Assembly: GCF_014779555.2 (NCBI RefSeq)
Contig: NZ_CP094357.1
Span: 186,001 to 250,000 of the forward strand
Length of the DNA stretch: 64,000 nucleotides
From: Lysobacter capsici
GTDB taxonomy: Bacteria; Pseudomonadota; Gammaproteobacteria; Xanthomonadales; Xanthomonadaceae
Direction of reading: 5' to 3'
This document shows positions 25,497 to 33,491 of the stretch, in pieces. Each line of letters begins with the position of its first letter. Position 1 is the first letter of the stretch. The notes under the pieces were generated by a model. That model ran no database searches and had not been told where the DNA came from. It worked only from the letters and a program-made list of their open reading frames with translations. Both the position numbers and the translations under genes were made by a program.

Positions 25497-25510
25497 AGCG
25501 GCCGCGACCG

Positions 25511-25537
25511 CGCGATGGGCGACACCCGCCCATCGCG
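25511..25537 (+). terminator. GC-rich hairpin after glnA
   Basis: CGCGATGGGC and GCCCATCGCG form a perfect 10-bp stem starting 14 bases past the glnA stop codon. There is no T-tract, so it may stabilise the 3' end or attenuate rather than terminate fully. Confidence 0.6.
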
Positions 25538-25565
25538 TCGTCCTGCAACAGGAGAGCAGCGTTCG

Positions 25566-26021
25566 ATGCATATCCGTTCCGGCGAACTCGACCATCCGCA
25601 AGTGATCGCGCTGCTGCGCGAACACCTGCGGGGCATGGCCGAACTGTCGCCGCCGGAAAGCGTCCACGCGCTCGACCTGGACGGCCTCAAGCGCCCGGAT
25701 GTCAGCTTCTGGAGCGCTTGGGACGAGGACGATCTGCTCGGCTGCGGCGCGCTCAAGCAGCTCGACGCCGAGCATGGGGAAATCAAGTCGATGCGCACCG
25801 CCACCGCGCATCGCCGTCGCGGCGTGGCCGCGGCGTTGCTCGAACATCTATTGGGCGAAGCCGGCCGGCGCAGATACCGGCGGCTGAGTCTGGAAACCGG
25901 CTCGATGGAGGGATTCGAGCCGGCGCGCAGCTTGTACGCGCGTTACGGCTTCGACTACTGCGGGCCCTTCGCCGACTATCGCGACGATCCCAACAGCGTG
26001 TTCATGAGCAAGGCGTTGTAA
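25566..26021 (+). CDS. GNAT family N-acetyltransferase
   Basis: A 151-residue acetyltransferase. The acetyl-CoA-binding motif A reads EIKSMRTATAHRRRGVAAALLEHLL (given as the R-x-x-G-V-A segment at about 85-95), followed by LSLETGSMEGFEPARSLYARYGFDYCGPF, which closely fits the YkkB/ElaA-like small GNAT group. The substrate is unknown. ATG 25566 is preceded by AGGAGAG. It lies between glnA and the porin-PII-AmtB genes, with a hairpin before and a terminator after, so it is probably transcribed by readthrough from glnA. Confidence 0.85.
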   Translation: MHIRSGELDHPQVIALLREHLRGMAELSPPESVHALDLDGLKRPDVSFWSAWDEDDLLGCGALKQLDAEHGEIKSMRTATAHRRRGVAAALLEHLLGEAGRRRYRRLSLETGSMEGFEPARSLYARYGFDYCGPFADYRDDPNSVFMSKAL

Positions 26022-26027
26022 CTCAGC

Positions 26028-26060
26028 ACGGCCCGCGGCGCACGCCTCGGGCCGTTTTTG
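26028..26060 (+). terminator. rho-independent terminator after acetyltransferase gene
   Basis: ACGGCCCG and CGGGCCGT form an 8-bp GC-rich stem with a 12-base loop followed by TTTTTG. It separates the glnA/acetyltransferase unit from the porin-glnK-amtB unit. Confidence 0.8.
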
Positions 26061-26220
26061 TTTCCACCCACAACCACGAGGACTCGAACGACGGGCCAAG
26101 CCCGCCGCGGGGCGGCTTGTTTCCGAAAAACAGCGAGAGCGACATCGAAGCGCTCCGCGATAACCGCGCACCAAGCAGCAATGACCGGGGAGGGGCCACC
26201 GCTTATGAGGAGCCTGCGTC

Positions 26221-27060
26221 ATGTCGTCTCATCTCAAGACTGAAACCGTCCGCACCGTCGCTTACGCGACGACACGCGCACATGCCGAATCCGCGGGCCT
26301 GAGCGTCATCGGACTCAAGGCCGCGCTCGTCGCCGCGCTCGCGCTGTCCGCCATCGCGGCCGGCAACGCGCAAGCCGGCACCACCGGCTCGATCAGCCTG
26401 ACTTCGGACTACCTCTTCCGCGGGGTCTCGCAGACCAACCAAGAGGTTGCTCTGCAAGGCGGTATCGAATACGCGCACGACAGCGGTTTCTACGTCGGCG
26501 CTTGGGGAAGCAACATCAGCTGGCTGTCTGACACGGTCGTCGTCGGCGACGACATCTCCAGCAGCCTGGAACTCGACGCCTATCTGGGCTATCGCGGCAA
26601 GGCCGGCGAGATTTTCTCCTACGACGTCGGCGTGCTGACCTATTACTACCCGGGCGACTACCCCGGCGGCTTCAACAGCCCCAACACCACTGAGATCTAC
26701 CTGGGCGGCACGCTCGCGCCCAGCGACACGGTGTCGGTCGGACTGAAGTACTCGTACGCGGTCACCGACTTGTTCGGCTACGCCGATTCCGACGGCAGCG
26801 GCTACCTCGACGCCAACCTCAACTGGACCTTCCAGCCGACCTGGACGCTCAACCTGCACGGCGGCAAGCAGTGGATCGAGCACAACGAGGATTTCGAATA
26901 CACCGACTGGAAGCTCGGCGTGACCAAGAGCTTCGAAAGCGGGTTCTCGATCGCGGCCGCCTACAGCGGCACCGACGCCGAAGAAGCGCTGTACACCAAC
27001 GCCCACAACAACTTCCTGGCCGACGACGCCTTCACCTTGACGCTGAGCAAGGCGTTCTGA
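26221..27060 (+). CDS. TorF/Gcw_chp family putative outer-membrane porin
   Basis: A 279-residue exported protein of the Gcw_chp (TIGR02001) family. An extended N-terminus precedes a hydrophobic signal region (about residues 37-58) with probable cleavage at NAQA-GTT. The mature protein starts with the family motif GSISLTSDYLFRGVSQT and then alternates polar and hydrophobic residues in beta-strands (GGIEYAHDSGFYVGAWGSN, LELDAYLGYRG, EIYLGGTLAP), ending in LTLSKAF with a terminal Phe as in outer-membrane barrels. A GAGGAG site precedes ATG 26221. It is followed by glnK (52 bases) and amtB, so it is probably part of the nitrogen-regulated unit; a role in passage of nitrogenous solutes is inference. 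Confidence 0.83.
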   Translation: MSSHLKTETVRTVAYATTRAHAESAGLSVIGLKAALVAALALSAIAAGNAQAGTTGSISLTSDYLFRGVSQTNQEVALQGGIEYAHDSGFYVGAWGSNISWLSDTVVVGDDISSSLELDAYLGYRGKAGEIFSYDVGVLTYYYPGDYPGGFNSPNTTEIYLGGTLAPSDTVSVGLKYSYAVTDLFGYADSDGSGYLDANLNWTFQPTWTLNLHGGKQWIEHNEDFEYTDWKLGVTKSFESGFSIAAAYSGTDAEEALYTNAHNNFLADDAFTLTLSKAF

Positions 27061-27076
27061 CCGCGCCGGCTCCTAA

Positions 27077-27451
<375 letters not shown>

Positions 27452-27473
27452 CTCCACGCCTGCGAGAGACGAC

Positions 27474-28859
27474 ATGAAATACGAAACGATGCTCGACCCC
27501 CGCTCGCGCGAGCGGGCGTTGCGAACCCTGGCCTGGAGCGCGCTGCCGTTCGCTGCGTTGCTGGCGCTGGGCCCGGCGCATGCGCAGGAGGCCGCGGCCG
27601 CCGCCGAAGCGGCCAAGCCCGTCGTCGACAAGGGCGACGTGGCCTGGATGCTGACCTCGACGTTGCTGGTGCTGTTGATGACCGTTCCCGGCCTGGCCTT
27701 GTTCTACGGCGGCCTGGTGCGCTCCAAGAACGTGCTGTCGGTGCTGATGCAGGTGCTGGCGGTGTTCTCGCTGCTGGTATTGCTGTGGGTGGTCTACGGT
27801 TATTCGCTGGCGTTCAACGGCGGCAACGCCTTCATCGGCAATCTCGACAAACTGTTCCTCAAGGGCGTCAACAAGGAATCGCTGGCGGCGACGTTCAGCG
27901 CCGGAGTGTCGCTGCCCGAGTACGTGTTCATCGCCTTCCAGTCGACCTTCGCCGGCATCACCGGCGCGCTGATCGTCGGCGCCTTCGCCGAGCGCATCAA
28001 GTTCTCGGCGGTGCTGCTGTTCTCGGCGCTGTGGTTCACCTTCGCCTACCTGCCGATCGCGCACATGGTCTGGTACGGGCCGGACGGCTTCCTGTTCGCC
28101 AAAGGCGCGATCGATTTCGCCGGCGGCACGGTGGTGCATATCAACGCCGGTGTCGCCGGTCTGGTCGGCGCCTACTTCGTCGGCAAGCGCGTGGGTTACG
28201 GGCGCGAAGCGATCAAGCCGCACAACGTCACCTTCACCATGATCGGCGCGTCGCTGCTGTGGGTGGGCTGGTTCGGCTTCAACGCCGGCTCCAACTTGGA
28301 AGCGACCGCGGGCGCGGCGCTGGCCTTCCTCAACACCTTGCTGGCGACCGCGGCCGCGGCGTTGGCGTGGAGCCTGGTCGAGAAGGTGATCAAGGGCAAG
28401 CCGTCGATGCTCGGCGGCGCGTCGGGCGTGGTCGCTGGTCTCGTTGCGATCACTCCGGCTTGCGGCACGGTCGGTCCGTTCGGCGCGATCGCGATCGGCG
28501 CGATCGCCGGCGCGGTGTGCGTGTGGGGCGTGCACGGGCTCAAGCGTCTGCTGCGCGCGGACGATGCGCTCGACGTGTTCGGCGTGCATGGCCTGGGCGG
28601 CATCATCGGCGCGCTGCTGACCGGTGTGTTCAGTTCGCCGTCGCTGGGCGGCTTCGGCCTGGGCGCGGGCAACGACACCATCGCCGCGCAGGTCGGCGTG
28701 CAGGCGCTGGGCATCGGCATCACCGTGGTCTGGTCGGGCGTGGTGTCGGTGATCGCGTTCGCGCTGGTGAAGCTGGTGGTCGGCCTGCGCGTGCCGGAGG
28801 AAGCCGAACGCGAAGGTCTGGACATCACCACGCATGGCGAGACGGCGTACGAAAACTGA
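27474..28859 (+). CDS. amtB: ammonium transporter AmtB
   Basis: A 461-residue ammonium channel with a cleaved signal peptide (ALGPAHAQE) and eleven predicted helices. Key residues are visible: the recruitment/gate region FYGGLVRSKNVLSVLMQ, TFAGITGALIVGAFAER, the first pore His in GGTVVHINAGVAGL, the second in VFGVHGLGGIIGALLTG, and the GFNAGSNLEA segment. The C-terminal cytoplasmic tail (REGLDITTHGETAYEN) is the GlnK-interacting region. Length is slightly above the E. coli protein because of the extra N-terminal lead. It forms a transcription unit with glnK and probably the porin gene. Confidence 0.97.
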   Translation: MKYETMLDPRSRERALRTLAWSALPFAALLALGPAHAQEAAAAAEAAKPVVDKGDVAWMLTSTLLVLLMTVPGLALFYGGLVRSKNVLSVLMQVLAVFSLLVLLWVVYGYSLAFNGGNAFIGNLDKLFLKGVNKESLAATFSAGVSLPEYVFIAFQSTFAGITGALIVGAFAERIKFSAVLLFSALWFTFAYLPIAHMVWYGPDGFLFAKGAIDFAGGTVVHINAGVAGLVGAYFVGKRVGYGREAIKPHNVTFTMIGASLLWVGWFGFNAGSNLEATAGAALAFLNTLLATAAAALAWSLVEKVIKGKPSMLGGASGVVAGLVAITPACGTVGPFGAIAIGAIAGAVCVWGVHGLKRLLRADDALDVFGVHGLGGIIGALLTGVFSSPSLGGFGLGAGNDTIAAQVGVQALGIGITVVWSGVVSVIAFALVKLVVGLRVPEEAEREGLDITTHGETAYEN

Positions 28860-28894
28860 TCGCCGCGAGATAAGTCACGCATGCCGCATCAAAG

Positions 28895-28932
28895 CCCCTC
28901 TCCCGCGTGCGGGAGAGGGGTTGGGGTGAGGG
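28895..28932. repeat. hairpin repeat (CCCCTCTCCCGC/GCGGGAGAGGGG)
   Basis: A perfect 12-bp stem with a 2-base spacer, then TTGGGGTGAGGG. It lies 35 bases after amtB and is a known dispersed intergenic repeat type in Proteobacteria; a second copy is at 38988-39022. It may act as a transcription-end structure for amtB and the convergent gene. Confidence 0.7.
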
Positions 28933-28975
28933 AATGCGGGAAGCCGGCAAGCCGCAACGCAGCCGCGAACTTCCC

Positions 28976-30565
28976 TCAACCCATCGCATCGAACCGCAAC
29001 TCGCCGTCATAGCCGCAACTGAGCAGCCGCCCGTCGGCGAGTTCGATCGCATCGGTCGCAAAGTTCGCATGCCGGCGCTCAGCCATCGCCCCGTCGTGTT
29101 CGAGCGACCACAGCCGCACGCGTCCGTCCTCGCCGCAGCTGACCAGACGTCCGTCGCCGAGCCAGCGCACCCGCCGCACTGCCGCATCGTGCGCCTGCCA
29201 GTCGCGGAGCGCGACGAAGCGATCGCCATGCAGCTCGAACAAGCGCAGCCGCCCGTCGATGTCGCCGATCGCGATGCAATGCGATCCGGCCGATGCCGGA
29301 TGGAGCCGCGCATCGACGCTGCGCAGCGGCGTCGCTCCGCTCCACAGGTCCAGACAGTTCCGAGACTGCGCATCCCACAACCGCAACTCGCCGTCTTCCG
29401 ACGCGCTGAGCAAACGATGCGCATCGAGCCTGCACAACGACCACACCCAGCCGCGATGCCCATGCAGCTCGCCGACAGGCTCACCGTCTTGCGACCACAA
29501 CGCGATCCGCGCGTCGGCGCCGCCGCTGGCGAGGCGCCCGTCGTCAAGTCTTAGCAGCGACAACACCGCCGCATCGTGCGCGACGACTTCGCGAACGCAT
29601 TCGCCGCTGCGCAGATCCCACCAGCGCAGGCAGTGGTCGCGCGACACCGACGCCAATCGATCGCGACCGACTTCGCACACGCCCAGCACCGATTGCCGAT
29701 GCCCCAGCAGACGCGCCTGCGGCACGCCCTCGGGCGACCACAGCCGGATCGCCGCGTCGCGCCCGCTGCTGACGATGCGGCCGTCGCGCAGCCGCGCCAG
29801 GCTCCACACATAGCCCTCATGTCCCGGCGAGAACGCGGCCGGCGCAGCGAGCGGCGCCGGCGTCTCGCGCCGGTACAACAGATCGCTGCGCAGGATGTGC
29901 TTGACCCCGCGCGTCACCGCTTCGCCGGCATGCCACAGCGCATGATCGAATACGATCAGCAGGCCGGCGCGCGGCCGCACGCGCGCGACCACCGGCGGCG
30001 CGTCGTCGATGCCACCTTGCGACCCCTGCGCGTAGAACACGGTATCGCCGCCGTCGAAGGCATCGCCGTCGGTCAGATAGATCATGAAGGTCAGGCGGGT
30101 GCGCTCATCGGCGCCGCGATGATGCACGCCGTCCTGATGGATGTTGAAGCGCTGACCCGGCCGATAGCGGCACAGGCGCAGGCGCTCGTTGAGCGCGTGC
30201 AGACGCCAGCCCGCGCCGTCGGCATCGACCAGCCGCTCGGGCGCGTACGCGCGCAGGCGTTCGAACAGACGCCGCGCGAGCGCATCGTCGTCGAGCACCT
30301 GGCGATCGTTATTGCGGTACGACGGCGGGTAATCGCTGCCGGCGCCGACGAAGCCGCGCGCCTCGGCATCGTCGATCAGCGCCGCGCATTCCTCGGCGTC
30401 GAGAAAGCCGTGGACCAGCAGGCAATGGCCCATGGCCGCGGGCAGCGGATGCTCGGTATCCAGCTTGGCGAGCTGGGCATCAAGCTCGCCGACAGGCTCG
30501 TTATCTTGGGCAGACAAAGGCCTGCCCGCCCGCGAGGGCTGGAGCGGTTGGACTGCGGCGTTCAT
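28976..30565 (-). CDS. 2OG-Fe(II) oxygenase (prolyl-4-hydroxylase type) fused to a seven-repeat WD40 propeller
   Basis: A 529-residue cytoplasmic protein with two modules. Residues 40-235 form a Fe(II)/2-oxoglutarate dioxygenase of the prolyl 4-hydroxylase type: metal ligands HQD (His143, Asp145) and His212 (LWHAGEAV), plus the 2-oxoglutarate-binding basic residue in GVKHILRSDLLY. Residues 248-529 are seven WD40-like repeats (for example GHEGYVWSLARLRDGRIVSSG, GHRQSVLGVCEVG, AHDAAVLSLLRLDDGRLASGG), the number for a closed propeller. The expected reaction is hydroxylation of a protein or small molecule, with the propeller as a binding platform. ATG 30565 is chosen; 114 more codons are open upstream but low-complexity. 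Fusion of these modules is unusual; the target is unknown. Confidence 0.85.
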   Translation of the reverse strand: MNAAVQPLQPSRAGRPLSAQDNEPVGELDAQLAKLDTEHPLPAAMGHCLLVHGFLDAEECAALIDDAEARGFVGAGSDYPPSYRNNDRQVLDDDALARRLFERLRAYAPERLVDADGAGWRLHALNERLRLCRYRPGQRFNIHQDGVHHRGADERTRLTFMIYLTDGDAFDGGDTVFYAQGSQGGIDDAPPVVARVRPRAGLLIVFDHALWHAGEAVTRGVKHILRSDLLYRRETPAPLAAPAAFSPGHEGYVWSLARLRDGRIVSSGRDAAIRLWSPEGVPQARLLGHRQSVLGVCEVGRDRLASVSRDHCLRWWDLRSGECVREVVAHDAAVLSLLRLDDGRLASGGADARIALWSQDGEPVGELHGHRGWVWSLCRLDAHRLLSASEDGELRLWDAQSRNCLDLWSGATPLRSVDARLHPASAGSHCIAIGDIDGRLRLFELHGDRFVALRDWQAHDAAVRRVRWLGDGRLVSCGEDGRVRLWSLEHDGAMAERRHANFATDAIELADGRLLSCGYDGELRFDAMG

Positions 30566-31170
30566 GACTGGACTCGATAAGGCGGCGAACCAACGGGTTC
30601 GCCCGGCCGCGGCGATGCGCTCGCCGCCGACCTTACTCCGGGCCGCGGCGGCCGTCGAGCACGGGCCGCGATGCAGGCGCATCGACGCATGCGGAAGCGA
30701 ATTGCAATCGCAAACGGCATATCGATGCTCGAGGCGTCGAACGCCCCGATCGATGCCGCGCGCGATTGCCGCGCCACTATCGGTTGCATCGGCGATCGCG
30801 TGCGCGATCGCGCGGTCCGCGCATTTCACACCCGCCGTCGCAGTTAGTTTTATCGATGCGAAGCATCGATCCGTGTCGCGCGCGGCGAAGATGGCGAGTG
30901 CGTTCATACGAAAGAGGCGCAGTCAATGCACACGCCGAATAAAACGAAGTGCAATCCATGACCCGCATCAACGAATCGCTTGTGACGAATAACGGTTTAT
31001 CCGTTGTCGAATAAATATTCCTCTCTAGGCTGCGTAACGCGGACATAGCGCTGTCCGCCGACACGTCCGGACGCACTCGCGTAAGACAGTCATCGAGCTC
31101 TATCGCGAGATGGGGACCAGGACGGTTCCGCCGCAACCCGCGGCCAACGAAACCTCACGGGAGTTTCGCA
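30566..31170. other. intergenic region between divergent oxygenase and subtilisin genes
   Basis: About 600 bases without a convincing gene. Open frames here have no family-like sequence. An AT-rich island at 30985-31022 (AACGGTTTATCCGTT hairpin and GAATAAATATTC) stands out from the GC-rich surroundings and is the likely promoter region for the subtilisin gene. Confidence 0.5.
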
Positions 31171-32541
31171 ATGACCTCGCAACTCAAGCCTCGCCCGCAC
31201 CTGCTCGCGCTCGCCACTGTCGCCGTGCTCGCCGCCGCGCCGGCGTTCGCCGCCGATCGCGTCAATCTCAGCAGTCTCGATCCCGACCGGCCGGTGGCCG
31301 GTTTCATCGTCGCCTACAAGTCGGGCACGCCCAAGAGTCTGGACCTGCAGCGCCAGCTCGATACCGCCGTGCGCACGCTCGGTCAGAAGGACCTGAGCAT
31401 CAAGCACGTGCGCCCGGTCGCGACCGGCGGCGAACTGATCGAAGTCAACCGGCCGCTCGACGTGGTCGCCGCGACCACGCTGATGCAGCAGATCGCATCG
31501 AATCCGGACGTGGACTACATCGAACCCAATTCGTGGTTCACCGTCGCGTTGACGCCGAACGATCCCAGCTATCCCTCGCAGTACGGCCTGGGCGGCACCT
31601 GGGGCATTCGCGCCAACACCGCCTGGGACAACACCTATCAGGGGCAGGGCACGATCATCGCGGTGGTCGACACCGGCATCACCAGCCATCCGGATCTGGC
31701 CGCGAATCTGACCTCGCCGCTCGGTTACGACTTCATCACCAACGTCACCGCCGCCGCCGACGGCAACGGCCGCGACAACAACCCGACCGATCCGGGCGAT
31801 TTCTGCAGCCCGAATCCGTCGAGCTGGCACGGCACCCACGTGACCGGCATCGCCGCGGCGGTGACCAACAACGCGGTCGGCGTCGCCGGCACCGCGTTCA
31901 AGTCCAAGGTGTTGAGCGTGCGCGTGCTCGGCAAGTGCGGCGGCAGCCTGGCCGATATCGCCGACGGCATCACCTGGGCGTCGGGCGGCACGGTCAGCGG
32001 CGTGCCGGCGGTCGGCGCGAACAAGGCCACCGTCATCAACATGAGCCTGGGCGGCAGCGGCGCGTGCAGCTCGACCTTCCAGACCGCGATCAACGGCGCG
32101 GTGTCGCGCGGCGTGACCGTGGTGGTCGCGGCCGGCAACAGCAACGCCAACGCGGCCAACTTCCAGCCGGCCAGCTGCGCCAACGTCATCAACGTCGGCG
32201 CCACCACCTCGGCCGGCGTGCGCGCGAGCTTCTCCAACTGGGGAGCGTCGGTGGATCTGGCCGCGCCGGGCCAGAGCATCCTGTCGACGCTCAACAGCGG
32301 CAGCACCACGACCGGTTCGCCGACCTATGCGAACTACAGCGGCACCTCGATGGCGGCGCCGTTCGTGGCCGGCGTGGTCGCGCTGATGAAGTCCAAGCCC
32401 GGCGGCGCTGCCCTGACCCCGGCGCAGATCGAAACCATCATCAAGGCGCCGGCGAACATAACGCCGTTCCCGGTCGTGCAGAACCCGGTGATCGGCTCGG
32501 GCATCCTCAACGCGGACAAGGCCACCGACGCGGTTCCGTAA
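31171..32541 (+). CDS. secreted subtilisin-like serine protease (S8)
   Basis: A 456-residue secreted protease. It has a signal peptide (LLALATVAVLAAAPAFA), an inhibitor-I9-like propeptide to about residue 125 (FIVAYKSGTPKSLD, IASNPDVDYIEPN) and a peptidase S8 domain with the triad Asp167 (VVDTGI), His220 (HGTHVTG) and Ser393 (GTSMAAPF), plus oxyanion Asn323 (AAGNSN). Four cysteines in the mature domain (FCSP, GKCGG, GACSS, ASCAN) could form two disulfides. It lacks the C-terminal P/proprotein or PPC domain often present in related Lysobacter and Xanthomonas proteases. Export would be Sec then type II secretion. A terminator follows 30 bases after the stop. Confidence 0.95.
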   Translation: MTSQLKPRPHLLALATVAVLAAAPAFAADRVNLSSLDPDRPVAGFIVAYKSGTPKSLDLQRQLDTAVRTLGQKDLSIKHVRPVATGGELIEVNRPLDVVAATTLMQQIASNPDVDYIEPNSWFTVALTPNDPSYPSQYGLGGTWGIRANTAWDNTYQGQGTIIAVVDTGITSHPDLAANLTSPLGYDFITNVTAAADGNGRDNNPTDPGDFCSPNPSSWHGTHVTGIAAAVTNNAVGVAGTAFKSKVLSVRVLGKCGGSLADIADGITWASGGTVSGVPAVGANKATVINMSLGGSGACSSTFQTAINGAVSRGVTVVVAAGNSNANAANFQPASCANVINVGATTSAGVRASFSNWGASVDLAAPGQSILSTLNSGSTTTGSPTYANYSGTSMAAPFVAGVVALMKSKPGGAALTPAQIETIIKAPANITPFPVVQNPVIGSGILNADKATDAVP

Positions 32542-32570
32542 GCACGGTCCATGCTCGCGTGGAGCACTCA

Positions 32571-32598
32571 GAACCCCGGCTTCGGCCGGGGTTCTTTG
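32571..32598 (+). terminator. rho-independent terminator of subtilisin gene
   Basis: GAACCCCGGC-TTCG-GCCGGGGTTC, a perfect 10-bp stem with a stable tetraloop, followed by TTTGT. It begins 30 bases after the protease stop codon. Confidence 0.88.
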
Positions 32599-32946
32599 TA
32601 TGTCGCGCATGTCGCATCGGTTGCCGGCGTTGTCGCGAGTCTCGCCGCATGGCGCTGTCGCGCCCGCGTATACGATTCGCGCTCGCGCAATCCCTTGATG
32701 CATTGCGCCATCGCGCACGGTGAATCCAGCCGATGCGACGACGATGACGAGGTCCCGTCGCGCTCATCGACGCCCGACTTTTCGCCGCGGGCACCGGCGC
32801 TTGCAACGCGTTAAAACGCACCGCACGCGCATGAACGCGCATCGCGCGTGATTGGCGTCACGCTCCGCCAGCACTCGGGTCGCTGCCGCGTCGCGCAAGC
32901 GATTGTTTCGCCCCGTCATGCTGCATTGCCGCATTGGTGTCTTTCG

Positions 32947-32975
32947 GTTGACAGCGCTGTCATAGCCGCGCTACA
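32947..32975 (+). promoter_or_regulatory. promoter with overlapping LacI-family operator
   Basis: TGACAGCGCTGTCA (32949-32962) is a perfect 14-bp palindrome with a central CG-type LacI operator core. TTGACA at its left edge can serve as a -35 box, with TACAAG as a fair -10 at 18-base spacing. It is the best candidate for control by the LacI regulator at 35156-36184 and would drive the sugar symporter about 500 bases downstream. Confidence 0.6.
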
Positions 32976-33491
32976 AGCTTCCCGCATGACGGCCGGCCGC
33001 GCCGCGCATGCTTCGGTCTGGGGTCGCTCTCAAGCCTGACAACACGTCGGTCTGCAGGCCGACCCCGGGGAGGGGACGTTTCGATGAAGGTATCCAGGCA
33101 AGCCCGCGTCCGCGGTTCGAGCGTGAGTTTCGCGATCCGCGCCGCGCGGTCCGCCGAACTGTCTGCTCGCCGCCCGCGGGCGTCCGTCTTCGCCGCTCCG
33201 ATTCGCGCACGCCCCCACGGTGCGCGGGTCGGGGTGGCGGGGGGGGTGTTGTTGATGTTGTCGTTCTGCGTGGCGGATCTTGTGAAAGCCGGATCGGCGT
33301 TGCCTTGTCACAGTGGCGGCGACGACGATGGTTGCGGTGACGATGGCGACGTCGCGCCGAACCAGCCGCGTCCTGGGAGATGCGAAGTGACAGCCGGTAA
33401 GCAAAAAGCCACGTAATACAAGCGGCGAAAAAATCCACATACGCCAAGCACCGAAACACCCCACAACACCGCCCACACCCCGCGGAGTTCC
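32976..33491 (+). other. long leader before the SSS symporter gene
   Basis: About 515 bases between the putative promoter and the symporter. A 110-codon frame at 33084-33416 starts after GGGGAGGGG, but its product is arginine-rich then acidic and resembles no family, so I do not call it a gene. The leader may be a long untranslated region or the remains of a deleted gene; LacI-palindromes in this family often precede TonB receptors, and none is present. Confidence 0.35.

Noticed and set aside
30777-31136. A 119-codon minus-strand frame between the oxygenase and subtilisin genes
   Set aside because: It resembles no known domain and lies over the AT-rich probable promoter.
33084-33416. Possible 110-codon small gene before the SSS symporter
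   Set aside because: A purine-rich stretch precedes its ATG, but the product is Arg-rich then acidic and matches no family; treated as leader.
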